Source: JASHUC01 sp963849095 (GTDB lineage: Bacteria > Pseudomonadota > Gammaproteobacteria > Steroidobacterales > Steroidobacteraceae). From it: a DNA stretch of 64,000 nt. Positions 51,768 to 60,900 of this stretch are shown one piece after another. Under the pieces are notes generated by a model, which saw only the letters and a program-made list of their open reading frames with translations, had not been told where the DNA came from and ran no database searches. The position numbers and the translations under genes are program-made. The stretch is from contig CAWKGA010000010.1 of the NCBI GenBank assembly GCA_963849095.1, forward strand, positions 241,964-305,963. Direction: 5' to 3'. The first letter of the stretch is position 1. Each line of letters begins with the position of its first letter.

Positions 51768-51989
51768 TGAGACCCCCGGGCATTCATTCTCGTTCTCATT
51801 TCAGCGTTGTTGTTTGATCCAAACGCCCGTCCGCGTCAGATCACGCTTTGGCGCAGAGCGTATCAATGCTTCGCGGTTATGTAAAGTCCAGTTGCACGAA
51901 AGTTCGGGAGCGAGAGTCCGCAGTATTCACACTGTGTTACAACTGTGTGCGTCAGGCCGTCGCCGTGCGCTGCGTCAGTTGATGGCGGA

Positions 51990-52240
51990 TTATGAGATCT
52001 TCCGAAGCAGCTCGACGCTGCGCCGCCACCACGAGTGTTTGAGGAGCAGCATAGAATCAACGAGTTGGCGTAGTTTTGGAGGATCGTTTGGGCCCCCGCT
52101 TCGTCTCGGGCCGCCGCGTGGCGCGATGCTTTGGAACTCAATCGAGCTGCGGCCGCCGAAATTCCACAGCCGCACCTGTGCATCCTTGAGGCCGTCGGCC
52201 GCACCGAGCGCGTTGATTTTATCGACGTCAAACCACGGTC
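51990..52240 (-). pseudogene. Frame-broken traD fragment
   Basis: In one frame PWFDVDKINALGAADGLKDA and RLWNFGGRSSIEFQSIA, then in a second frame QTILQNYANSLILCC and SNTRGGGAASS. These align in order with LWFIVDELDALGAIDGLKDA to LRCSASERGGTAEF of the traD-like gene 1.3 kb upstream (53251-54624). It is diverged and cannot be a functional protein. The rest of the 564-bp gap downstream of the lipoprotein gene has no other gene I can support. Confidence 0.7.
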
Positions 52241-52331
52241 GTTGGTAACCGTTGTCTGAGTTCATCACCTCGAGGACTCCAGATCGCGGTCGTCATATCA
52301 GACTCGCGCCATCGGGTTCCCTCTCGTGACT

Positions 52332-53048
52332 TCACGACAACACGCGCATTTTCGAGTGGTTGTGGCTGTGCGGAACGCAGAAGAAAACGATTCGACTCCA
52401 GTACTCCGCTGCTCCAGCACGGCTCCCGACAAACACGACCTTGGCCACGTAGTGGCCTGACGGCATATCGAATAAATGACCAAGAAAGTACTTTTCTCCG
52501 GGCTCCATGAAGAAATCTATCGTCTCATCTCCAAGACTGTACTCAGCAAGCACTGATATGTGGTAAGCACCATCATGCTCTTTCGCGGATCCCCACCAAT
52601 CGTCATAAACGTACGTCGCGTTGGAGTCACCCACCCTTCTGATCTGGAGATCGCACGGATACGTGACGCTCTGTTCGTACTCGACTTTCTCAGCATCGGA
52701 CAGCCGTTTGGCCGCGTAAATTCTCCGATTCGCGGTGTTCGCGAGTTCAACCTGTACAAATGCTCTGTAGCGATCGTTGCCGTATGGCACAGAGTGGACA
52801 CTCACGTTGATGACTAACGTAGATTCGAAAGCACGTCGGAGTGCAAATTGATAGAGTACCCACAAACCGCCAGCGAGGATTGCGATGACTTTCGCCGCAT
52901 GCTCGGCGGTGCCCATTGCACCGGGGTCCACAAACGACCAAATTACGACGCCCGCGATGATCAGAAGCGCGATGATTCCGGTGACCAATTCACCGAGCAT
53001 CGCGCGAAGAAATCGGCGAAAGGAATTCACGGTGAGTCTCCGCTTCAT
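52332..53048 (-). CDS. Hypothetical membrane protein
   Basis: 238 aa with two N-terminal helices (ELVTGIIALLIIAGVVIWSF and VIAILAGGLWVLYQFAL) and a C-terminal soluble beta-rich domain of about 160 residues (STLVINVSVHSVPYGNDRYRAFVQVEL; DETIDFFMEPGEKYFLGHLFDM). No family recognised. It sits between the traD gene and the traD fragment, so it is probably accessory cargo. Confidence 0.65.
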   Translation of the reverse strand: MKRRLTVNSFRRFLRAMLGELVTGIIALLIIAGVVIWSFVDPGAMGTAEHAAKVIAILAGGLWVLYQFALRRAFESTLVINVSVHSVPYGNDRYRAFVQVELANTANRRIYAAKRLSDAEKVEYEQSVTYPCDLQIRRVGDSNATYVYDDWWGSAKEHDGAYHISVLAEYSLGDETIDFFMEPGEKYFLGHLFDMPSGHYVAKVVFVGSRAGAAEYWSRIVFFCVPHSHNHSKMRVLS

Positions 53049-53250
53049 CTAAATCGCGATTGAGTTCCTGGGGCCAGATTCGCGCTGCAGTGCGATCGCA
53101 TCAATCGAGTGTTGCAAGCTCAATATCAAAACACAATAGCTTGTGCAGACCACCGCCCCGGTAGCTCAAAGGCCGCGATAAGTGGCATCGCAGGGCTTTC
53201 GAGACTTGGCACTCTCGGTTCGGGCGGCAACCGGCGACTGAGCGGTGCGC

Positions 53251-54624
53251 TCATTTCTGGTACTCCGTATGGGATAGAGTGATTCGCCGCCATTCCGGCT
53301 GCGAGGCGAGTTTGAGGAAGCCGGTGAGGTCGGGTAATTGCTCGATCTCGGAGGCCAGCACGGCGTCCTCGACAATGTGTTGATCGCTCACGGTGCGGTG
53401 CGCGTGCAGGCTGCCGCGTAGGTGGACGGGACGGCTCAGGGAGATCTGGGGACGGATGATCTCGCGCTTGCCGATCAGGCGGGAGGCGAACTCGGCGGTG
53501 CCGCCGCGCTCGCTCGCGGAGCAGCGCAGGATCAGGGTGTTGCCGCAGTTCTCGACGATCGTCTGGGCTTCGGCATCGCCGTAGGTGCCGCGGACCTGGG
53601 CGATGCTCTGGAAGCCGAGGACGCAGCGGCCGCCGAACTTGCGCAGGCGCGCGAGGGCGTCCTTCAGGCCATCGATCGCGCCGAGGGCGTCGAGCTCGTC
53701 GACGATGAACCAGAGGTGCTGGTCGCCCTCCGCCGCATTCATGGCTTCGAAGATGGCGAGGCGCATCCAGGTGCTCACGAGGTAGCGCAGCGCGGCGATC
53801 TCGCTCGCGCGGTAGGGCAGGAAGAGTACTCCCCTGCCCTCTCGGATCCAGCGACGCACGGAAAAGGGGTCGCCGGTCGATTGCCGGGCGATGTGCTCGA
53901 GGGCGGCGGCGTGGACCGTCGTGACGGAGCGGACGGATTCGAAGAACTTGCCGTTGTCCTCACCGAGGAAGGGGCCGGCGGGGGTGGCGGCGAGGAGGTC
54001 GCGCAGCTCCTGCGGCGGGGCGATGGTGAGGAGCCAGTAGAGTCGGGCGAGGTCGTGATCCTCGAGGTGGTGCAACTGGCGAAGGACGGCCGTGAGGAAG
54101 GTGCGGGCGTAGTGGCGCCAGTTGCGGTCCGTGCCGTCGTGGTCGGGGATGATCGAGCGGGCGAGCTGGTCGGCGTCGTGGAGCTCAACGATCTCGGCAA
54201 GGAGATCCCAGCGGGCGGCGCGGGGATCGAAGGGGTTCAGGATGGCATCGCCGCGGGCGGGGTCATAGAAGGTCTTGAGGTAGCTGCCGTCGGGGTCGGC
54301 GATGACGGCGCGATCGCCGCGTGCGAGGGCGCCGTGGAGGAGCTCGCGGATGGCGGTGCTCTTGCCGGTGCCGGTGGTGCCGAGGAGCTTGAAGTGCTTG
54401 GTCTCGTCCGACGGCGGGACTGGCTGGCCGGCGAAGGTCAGGCTGGGCTCGTTCGGGGAGCGGGATGAGCGGCTGGATGGGCGGGTCACGAGCCGCGTGC
54501 CGCGGTGGAGCACAGCGCCCGGAACCGGACGGACGAAGATCAGGCCGGTGACCGTCCCCACGAGGACGATGAAGGCCATGCCGAGGAGCTCGCGAACGGC
54601 GGCGGGCCATTTCGCCCCTCGCAT
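53251..54624 (-). CDS. TraD/VirD4-type coupling protein, N-terminus possibly split
   Basis: 457 aa from the ATG at 54624. One transmembrane helix (LLGMAFIVLVGTVTGLIFV), then an ATPase core with Walker A GTTGTGKST, RDGVI-type AVIADPDGSYLKTFYDP, the Walker B region LWFIVDELDALGAIDGLKDA and a C-terminal FGGRCVLGFQSIA. Type IV coupling proteins pump DNA to the conjugation channel. The usual extra N-terminal helices are missing but lie in another frame just upstream (54540-54863), so the gene may have a frameshift. No relaxase or mating-pair genes are nearby. Confidence 0.82.
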   Translation of the reverse strand: MRGAKWPAAVRELLGMAFIVLVGTVTGLIFVRPVPGAVLHRGTRLVTRPSSRSSRSPNEPSLTFAGQPVPPSDETKHFKLLGTTGTGKSTAIRELLHGALARGDRAVIADPDGSYLKTFYDPARGDAILNPFDPRAARWDLLAEIVELHDADQLARSIIPDHDGTDRNWRHYARTFLTAVLRQLHHLEDHDLARLYWLLTIAPPQELRDLLAATPAGPFLGEDNGKFFESVRSVTTVHAAALEHIARQSTGDPFSVRRWIREGRGVLFLPYRASEIAALRYLVSTWMRLAIFEAMNAAEGDQHLWFIVDELDALGAIDGLKDALARLRKFGGRCVLGFQSIAQVRGTYGDAEAQTIVENCGNTLILRCSASERGGTAEFASRLIGKREIIRPQISLSRPVHLRGSLHAHRTVSDQHIVEDAVLASEIEQLPDLTGFLKLASQPEWRRITLSHTEYQK

Positions 54625-54863
54625 TTCGCGATGTGGGGGCTGAGGTCGTGGATCCCCGCCCAGAGGACCAGCGCGGTGATCATCGCCGCCACGGCGATGA
54701 TCAGCACGCGGGGGAGCAGGCCGGCGAGAGGTTGGCGGCGGAGTCGCAGGCCAGCCAGCAGGCCGAGCACCGCGAGGAGGTAGGCGAGCAGGGCACCGGG
54801 CCAACCGTGATCCAGCGTGCTCAGCACGGGCAGCGACTCGGGGTGCGGGCGAAGTGAATGCAT
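54540..54863 (-). CDS. Small membrane protein overlapping the traD start
   Basis: 107 aa with two helices (ALLAYLLAVLGLLAGLRL and VLIIAVAAMITALVLWAGI). Its last 30 residues overlap the first part of the traD frame and look out of frame. It is either a separate small gene or the displaced N-terminus of TraD; the helix count of TraD-type proteins favours the latter. Confidence 0.5.
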   Translation of the reverse strand: MHSLRPHPESLPVLSTLDHGWPGALLAYLLAVLGLLAGLRLRRQPLAGLLPRVLIIAVAAMITALVLWAGIHDLSPHIAKCEGRNGPPPFASSSAWPSSSSWGRSPA

Positions 54864-54904
54864 TCCATGGCGGTCACGACTGCCAGGATAGGAGCCGCCC
54901 TCGG

Positions 54905-55399
54905 TCAATTGCGGCAGGGTCGCGCGAGGAGCAGCCGCCACCAACGAATGCGATCGCCGAGGGTCCGAATCATGGCGCCGGGCGTCCGGCGGCGCGGCCG
55001 CTCGCCGGGCCAATGCTGGCCGGAAACTCGATCGGGCGTCGAACGGCCGCGCGCGGTTGCCGTGAGCCGCGGAGATTCGACGGCGACTACAATCGCGCCC
55101 TCCTCGCTTTCCAGCTGAACAGGCTCGCCTGCACTCAAGACCACGCCCATCCAGGCAGAGAGGTCGAGCCGGATGCTGTACTCGATTTCCGTGAGCTTCA
55201 GGCGACCTTGCACGACGAGTAGTGCGCAGTCGTGAATGCACGGAGTCTCGGCGATCCGTCCACCTGGGATCAGGTGAATGCAGGAGACGGTCGGATCGCC
55301 GTCGTTCTCCCCGCCGGCCAGTGGGACGAAGCGGATGCCTTGGGCATCGAAGTCGTCGATGGGGTCCGTTGTGCCTTGGGTGAAATGGATGACCTGCAT
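54905..55399 (-). CDS. Cupin-like hypothetical protein
   Basis: 164 aa from the ATG at 55399, which has GGGAGGAT 8-14 nt upstream. The early part reads as a small beta-barrel of cupin type (IRFVPLAGGENDGDPTVSCIHLIPGG and CALLVVQGRLKLTE) without the usual full metal motif. The C-terminal 40 residues are Arg-rich and may be non-native. No known function. Confidence 0.55.
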   Translation of the reverse strand: MQVIHFTQGTTDPIDDFDAQGIRFVPLAGGENDGDPTVSCIHLIPGGRIAETPCIHDCALLVVQGRLKLTEIEYSIRLDLSAWMGVVLSAGEPVQLESEEGAIVVAVESPRLTATARGRSTPDRVSGQHWPGERPRRRTPGAMIRTLGDRIRWWRLLLARPCRN

Positions 55400-55450
55400 C
55401 GCCGGGATCCTCCCTGCTTGTCGTTTCCGTCTTTCGCGTTCGAGTTTGGG

Positions 55451-55471
55451 CTGACGTTGGGGAAACGTCAG
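55451..55471. promoter_or_regulatory. Inverted repeat between divergent starts
   Basis: CTGACGTT-GGGGA-AACGTCAG, a perfect 8-bp inverted repeat, lies 52-72 bp upstream of the cupin-like start and 29 bp before a small rightward frame. Possible operator or transcript hairpin. Confidence 0.4.
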
Positions 55472-55499
55472 TTTATGGATCGGCGATGAGACTCTGCTC

Positions 55500-55637
55500 A
55501 TGTTCGAGCAGGACTACGACGAACGCATCCTCGTCCGCCATCCCAACTCCATCATGGGCACCATGAAGCTGCGCCCGCGCACCGTCAGCCGAACCCGCCT
55601 GGTGCGTCAGCGTCTCGTCGCCCTGCAGCGCAGCTAA
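55500..55637 (+). CDS. Small ORF, possible C-terminal remnant
   Basis: 45 aa (MFEQDYDERILVRHPNSI at the start, ending RLVALQRS). Highly basic with no Shine-Dalgarno. The text reads like the tail of a larger protein rather than a whole one. It lies between the cupin-like gene and the IS3 element, whose left end starts 168 bp further on. Not recognised. Confidence 0.3.
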   Translation: MFEQDYDERILVRHPNSIMGTMKLRPRTVSRTRLVRQRLVALQRS

Positions 55638-55858
55638 TACCACTTTGGTCTTGACTACCGGTGAATGGTTCCGGTGGAATTATCTCGACATGTCCGCTCC
55701 ACATTCCAGTCAACATCTGCAACTTTGAGAGCAGAGGAATCCACCTATCCGACTATCTCAAGAGATGGAGCCAGCTCCGTTTGCGTCCAGCGTCGGATCC
55801 CCCCGTGCCAATGTGAGATGGAACACCTGTCTCGGGCAATTTAGAGTACAGGTAGGAC

Positions 55859-56350
55859 ATGCACATGAGCTCATCACTGAACGGTTCGACGAACGGATCC
55901 AGCGGCTCCTCCCCCGAGGCCGTCACGGAAGGAGCCCGTAGGGCGACTGGAGAGACGGCCTCGGAGCGGTCGCATCCCGACCCGGAGGTGTTCGTCATCG
56001 GACGGCGCCGCCAGTTCTCGGGGAGCGAGAAGCGAGCGCTGCTCGCCGAAGCCGACCGGCGCAAGACGGCAGGCACACTTGGGGCGTTCATGCGCGAGAA
56101 GCACATTTACTCCTCGATGCTTACCAGCTGGCGCAAGCAGCTCGGTGCCGCCGACCGCGTAGCGCTCGCCGCGACGCGACGCGGACCGAAGCCCGAGCAC
56201 CCCTCGGTCCGCCAGGTGCTGCAGCTCACGCGGGACAATGTGCGCCTGCGGCGCAAGCTCGAGCGCGCCGAATTGATCATCGAGGCCCAAAAAAAACTAT
56301 GCGTGGCACTGGGGCTGCCGACCTCGGACGATCGCACCGAGGAGGAGTGA
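55859..56350 (+). CDS. IS3-family transposase OrfA
   Basis: 163 aa with an HTH-type region (RRRQFSGSEKRALLAEADR to EKHIYSSMLTSWRKQL) and a C-terminal coiled coil (NVRLRRKLERAELIIEAQKKL). Its stop overlaps the OrfB start (TGATG). A run of eight A at 56289-56296 inside IIEAQKKLC could allow -1 frameshifting to a fused OrfAB. Confidence 0.88.
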   Translation: MHMSSSLNGSTNGSSGSSPEAVTEGARRATGETASERSHPDPEVFVIGRRRQFSGSEKRALLAEADRRKTAGTLGAFMREKHIYSSMLTSWRKQLGAADRVALAATRRGPKPEHPSVRQVLQLTRDNVRLRRKLERAELIIEAQKKLCVALGLPTSDDRTEEE

Positions 56351-57387
56351 TGATCGCCGTGAGCGAACTCGCCGCGCACATTGGGATGAAGAGCGCCTGC
56401 CGAGCCTTCGCGTTGAACCGCGGATTCGTGTACCGCGATCGTGCCCGGGATCGCGCAGCCGCCCCCCGGTGCGAAGCGCGTGCGCGACCACGTCCCCCGT
56501 TGGCACTCTCGAGCGCCGAGCAGGATGTCCTGCTCGGTGTGCTCGACAGCGAGCGCTTTGTGGATAGCGCGCCGGCGACGGTGTTCGCGACACTGCTGGA
56601 TGAAGGCCGTTATCACGGCTCGATCCGCACGATGTATCGGCTCCTGGCTGCACGGGGCCAGAACGGGGAACGGCGCAATCAGCGCATCCATCCGACGTAC
56701 GCCAAGCCCGAACTGCTGGCGATCCGCCCGAACGAGGTCTGGAGCTGGGACATAACCAAGCTCAAGGGTCCAGCGAAATGGACCTGCTTTCATCTGTACG
56801 TGATCCTCGACATCTACAGCCGCTACGTCGTGGGCTGGCTGATCGCGCATCGGGAATCCGCCGAGCTCGCCGAGCAACTCATCGCCGATACCGTGGAGAA
56901 GGAAAACATTGCTCCGGGGACCCTCACCCTGCACGCCGATCGGGGCACCAGCATGCGCTCCAAGCCCGTCGCCGCGCTGCTGATCGACCTTGAGGTCGCC
57001 AAGACCCACAGCCGCCCGCACGTCTCGGACGACAATCCGTACTCCGAGGCGCAGTTCAAGACCCTGAAATACCGCCCGGACTTCCCCGATCGCTTCGGCT
57101 CGATCGAGGATGCTCGCGCTCACTGCCAGCAGTTCTTCCGCTGGTACAACCACCAGCACCGCCACGGGGGGATCGCCCTGATGACCCCGGCCGCCGTCCA
57201 CGACGGCACCGCCGCGGCGCTCACCGCGCAGCGCGCCGTCGCGCTCGATGCCGCCTTTGAGGCCAACCCAATCCGCTTCAAGGGACGCTCACCCAAGCCC
57301 CCCGCGCTGCCGAGCGCCGCCTGGATCAACGCACCGAAAAAGGAGCCATCACCACCCGCCATCACACCCCCATGCTCTCTAATCTAA
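56350..57387 (+). CDS. IS3-family transposase OrfB
   Basis: 345 aa from the ATG at 56350. The rve integrase core has all three acidic residues: SWDITKL, LHADRGTSM and NPYSEAQFKTLKYRP. Intact in length. It is in the -1 frame relative to OrfA. Confidence 0.92.
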   Translation: MIAVSELAAHIGMKSACRAFALNRGFVYRDRARDRAAAPRCEARARPRPPLALSSAEQDVLLGVLDSERFVDSAPATVFATLLDEGRYHGSIRTMYRLLAARGQNGERRNQRIHPTYAKPELLAIRPNEVWSWDITKLKGPAKWTCFHLYVILDIYSRYVVGWLIAHRESAELAEQLIADTVEKENIAPGTLTLHADRGTSMRSKPVAALLIDLEVAKTHSRPHVSDDNPYSEAQFKTLKYRPDFPDRFGSIEDARAHCQQFFRWYNHQHRHGGIALMTPAAVHDGTAAALTAQRAVALDAAFEANPIRFKGRSPKPPALPSAAWINAPKKEPSPPAITPPCSLI

Positions 57388-57467
57388 TGACACCAGGTGT
57401 TCCAAAGTCATTGACACGTTCCGGATCGTCTTGTGGCGGTTGCGCCCAACCTCGTCCTCTCTACGCG

Positions 57468-57908
57468 CTATCCCACACCACAGGGTCCAGTAGAATTCCG
57501 ATTCTGTAGAAGCTTCTTTTTCAAGAGCTCGAAATTGGCCTGCCCAGCGCGGAAGCTGAACCATTTGGAACTGAGCACTAACCTCTTCGCGTCCGGTTGA
57601 ACGTGAAGATCGAGCGGTCGTCTTCCAAACGAAAAGCCAGCCCAGACGATATCTACAAGATGTCCGGGAATCGCTTCTTCCAACTCCCTGAACTCCTTGG
57701 TCCCCATCTCATTGAGTATGATCACAAATTCCCAGTTCTTCTCGCTGCCTGGAACCTTTGTAAGGATAATTCGCCTCACGTTTGCAGAGCACAGATAAAA
57801 CTGCACGGCCCTGCCTGTAGTCGCGGTCGCGGAGGCATCACGCGGAAGCAGTGCACACAGCATGAGCGCAAAGTACAGGGACCTATTGAACGACCGCGGA
57901 TATTTCAT
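57468..57908 (-). CDS. Small exported protein coupled to the Rhs gene
   Basis: 146 aa. Signal peptide SLYFALMLCALLPRDASA, then a small alpha+beta domain with VQFYLCSANVRRIIL, EFVIILNEMGTKEFRELEEAIPG and a basic C-terminal helix. The middle faintly resembles the P1-head subdomain of SecD, but this is weak. Its start overlaps the stop of the 2005-aa Rhs gene by 4 nt (ATGA), the position where immunity genes of Rhs toxins sit, but it carries a leader, so it would act in the periplasm. Confidence 0.65.
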   Translation of the reverse strand: MKYPRSFNRSLYFALMLCALLPRDASATATTGRAVQFYLCSANVRRIILTKVPGSEKNWEFVIILNEMGTKEFRELEEAIPGHLVDIVWAGFSFGRRPLDLHVQPDAKRLVLSSKWFSFRAGQANFELLKKKLLQNRNSTGPCGVG

Positions 57909-60900
57909 TGCGCTTGCTCTCTTCCTGCAGCACCGATCGTGCAGAACTGGGCCGACACTTCGCCCACGTCATTCTGGACGTTTATGGTCACCTGCATGGA
58001 CAGCGGGGGCCCCAGAACTCCAAGCGTGTCGGATCTAAACGTAGCTGTCGTACCTAAAGGAATGTTAGCTCCATTTTCGCCGAGTTTTACGTTGCCCTCC
58101 TGGAAGGAGACGTGGACGACGGCAAGCAAAGGAGGAGCCGTGAGATTCGTTACGGCAACCTGCAACTGTGAGCCATAGCCACTCACGTTAACGCTATTTG
58201 AACCTGACGTAAAAATTCCACCCGAGGGGCTTGCGGGTGAAAGGGTTTCGCCCTCCGGAATGCCCTGGCTGCTTCCGCAGGCAGGCGTTGGTGGCGGCTT
58301 CGGCGTTGGCGGCGGCTTCGGCGTTGGTGGTGGCGTCGGGCTTGGGGCGCCGCTAGTGCCGCCCGTCGGCGAAGGGGAAGGCGGAGACGGCGGCAGGGAG
58401 GGATAAGGAATATTTGCCTCGTTATCGTTAATGTCATCCTGGCCGTCGTCGTAGCAGATCGGGATGAACAAGTAAGTGGTCGGTGCCGCGGCACTTACAA
58501 CCACTTCTTGTAGCGAAGAGGTGTCAGGTGGGCCAGTGCCATCCGGATCGATTTGCGGCGGCGCGAGCGTGAAGGGTAGGACCAGCATCGTGCACTGCAA
58601 CATGAATCCGGAAGGGTCCGTGTAGGTGAGCGGATTGTTCAAGACGTAGCTATAACGCATGTAGTTCTGCGCGTTGGTCGGGTCCTGGAGAGTCGGATCG
58701 GGGGAGAGGAATCGCCCGGTGATGGCATCCTGCACGCGTCCGTTCATGTGAGTGAATCCCGTGTCCTCTCCCAGGGCTGTCTGGAACGTGTACGCCTGAC
58801 GGGTGATAGCCTCGCTAGCATTCAGGTCCGAGCTGCTCGCTGACCCCGACCAGGTGGTCGGGTCGCGGCGCTCGCCGAATGCCGTGTAGCTCTCGTTCAC
58901 CACCGTCTGGCCGCTGCTATTCGTGATGTCGCTCGGGCTGCCTTGGTGATCGGTCAGGAAATAGTTGAGGATATTGCCGCGGCTCGAGAGTGAGTAGACC
59001 GCCACCGGTTCCGAGCCGGCGTAGATGTAGTCGCGGTCGGTGACGAAGCCGCCCTGCGAGACCTGCTCCATGAGCGTCCCAACGTAATCGGTCGTCTCCG
59101 TGACGCCCTCGGCGTTTTCGTAGATCTGTTGCCAGCGCCGGCGGTCCGGTCCGTAGGAGAAGGCGAATTCCTCTCCGGTGCTGGCATCAAAGGTGGTGGG
59201 GTAGTTATAGCTCGACCAGCCGATCGCGGCACCCCGGGCCAAGCCCGGATTCCCGTTCGCATCGTAGGGGCCGTACGTGTAGGAGCTGCTGCCGGCCTGA
59301 TCGACCGCGTGCAGATGGACCGTGTCGTACGTCCAGGTGGCTCCTCCTGCGATATCGCTGCGGGAGGTGATGTCGCCCATCGCGTCGTAGCTTACCGAGA
59401 GGTTCTGAGTCCCGTTGAGATTAGAGGAGCCGAACCGGTAATCGTTGTCATAGTAGACGTTCTCGGTCAGGCTGAGGTTATTGTCCTGACGCTGGGTGAC
59501 ATCGCCCATCTCATCGTAAAGGAATGCGAGATTCTTCACGCCCGAGCCGCCGTTCACGCCGGACTGGATCGAGCCGGGCCAGTGCGTCACGGCATCATAC
59601 GCCCGGTTGGTCACGATGCCGTTGCCGAGGGTCTCCTGGGTTACCTGACCGGCCGGGTTGGCGGCATTGGCCTGCCAGACGGTCACGTTCGGGGTGTCGG
59701 AGACATCCGTGATCGACTGCAGGATGCCATCCTGATAGCCGTACTGGAGCTGAAGTGCGTAGCCCGAAGCGCTCGTCGGGTACGTGAGGGTATTCAAGAG
59801 CCCCGTGGTCGCGTTGTACTGCCAGCTATAGGTAAACGTGCCGGCCGAAGGGAGGGTGATCGCGCGCTTAGAGGGCCGCCCGTCGCTGTCGTAGGTCTCC
59901 GTCTCGGAATACCCGGGCGAGCTTGTGCAGTTGGTCGGGTTGGTGCCCGTGCCCGTACACACGCTCTGGAGTTTCCCAATGTTATCGGAGGAGGCGCTCG
60001 AGCCCCAGGTCCACTGGGTGAACAGATCGGGCTCCGTGCGGGTGAGCGGACGGGAGAGCGCATCGTAGGTCATCGAGAAAGATTGACCCTTGGCGTCGGT
60101 CCACCCCGTGCGCTCTCCCAAGGCATCGACTGTGTAGGTCCCTCTGCCGAGATCTGCATCGCTCGCACTGGTCAAGAAGGAGCCCACGCCGTAGGCGTAC
60201 GTTTGCGTCCCGAGCGTATGGCCGAGGCTGTCCGTCGCAGAGGTCCGGTTGCCCGCCGCGTCGTAGCCGAGCGTGACCGTATAGCCATAGGCATCCTTGG
60301 TCTCGCGCAGCCAGCCGTTCACGTCCGTCACCGTGGTCTTGGTATTGCTGAGCGGGTCCGTGACTGTGGTAGTGGGACCTGCATAGCTGTACGTGGTCGT
60401 CTGCAGGGTGCTGTCCGTCGAGCTGATCGGGCGCTGGACTTCGGTGGGACGATTGAGCAGGTCATAGCTGGTCGTCGTCCAGTACGTGCACGGCGTCGTC
60501 ACCGTAGTCATTAAGCAAGGGGCCGACTGCTCGACGGTCCGGCCTAGGTTGTCGTACCGCGTGTCTACACGGTTATAGGCTCCTCCAAGCATGAGCGTGT
60601 CGGTGAGGAGCGGCCGCTGCAATTCGTCATAGTAAGTCGTACCGTCCGATTCGACGGATCCATTGGTGTTGTAGTCGTAAAAGCTCAGGGCCAGCGTGTT
60701 GCTACCGAGCAGACAGCCGCCCCAGTCGACGCAGTTGACGTACGTCCACTGTGTGTAGGTGCCGTCCGGCCGGTTCTCCTTAGTCTTGCGCCCGAAGCCG
60801 TCGTACTGCAACGAGGTCGTCAGGTTATTGGGGTCCGTCACGCTGCTCATGAGCCCGTAGCTGAAATTGTAATTGAAGTTCGTCGTGGCCCCCGAGGGGT

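Larger units (their letters stand above)
55805..57416 (+). mobile_element. IS3-family insertion sequence
   Basis: About 1.6 kb. Terminal inverted repeats: left 55805-55829 (GTGCCAATGTGAGATGGAAC then ACCTG) and right 57393-57416 reading inward GTGTCAATGACTTTGGAAC then ACCTG, matching at most positions with one gap. It contains the two overlapping transposase frames. Exact tips and target duplication are not certain. Confidence 0.75.

Noticed and set aside
53155..53215. tRNA-like GGTAGCTC sequence
   Set aside because: No acceptor stem or proper T-arm; the GGTTCG-like segment does not fold with it.
59129..60514. 461-aa plus-strand frame inside the Rhs gene
   Set aside because: It is the antisense shadow of the GC-rich RHS repeats, rich in Arg/Gly/Val with no domain.
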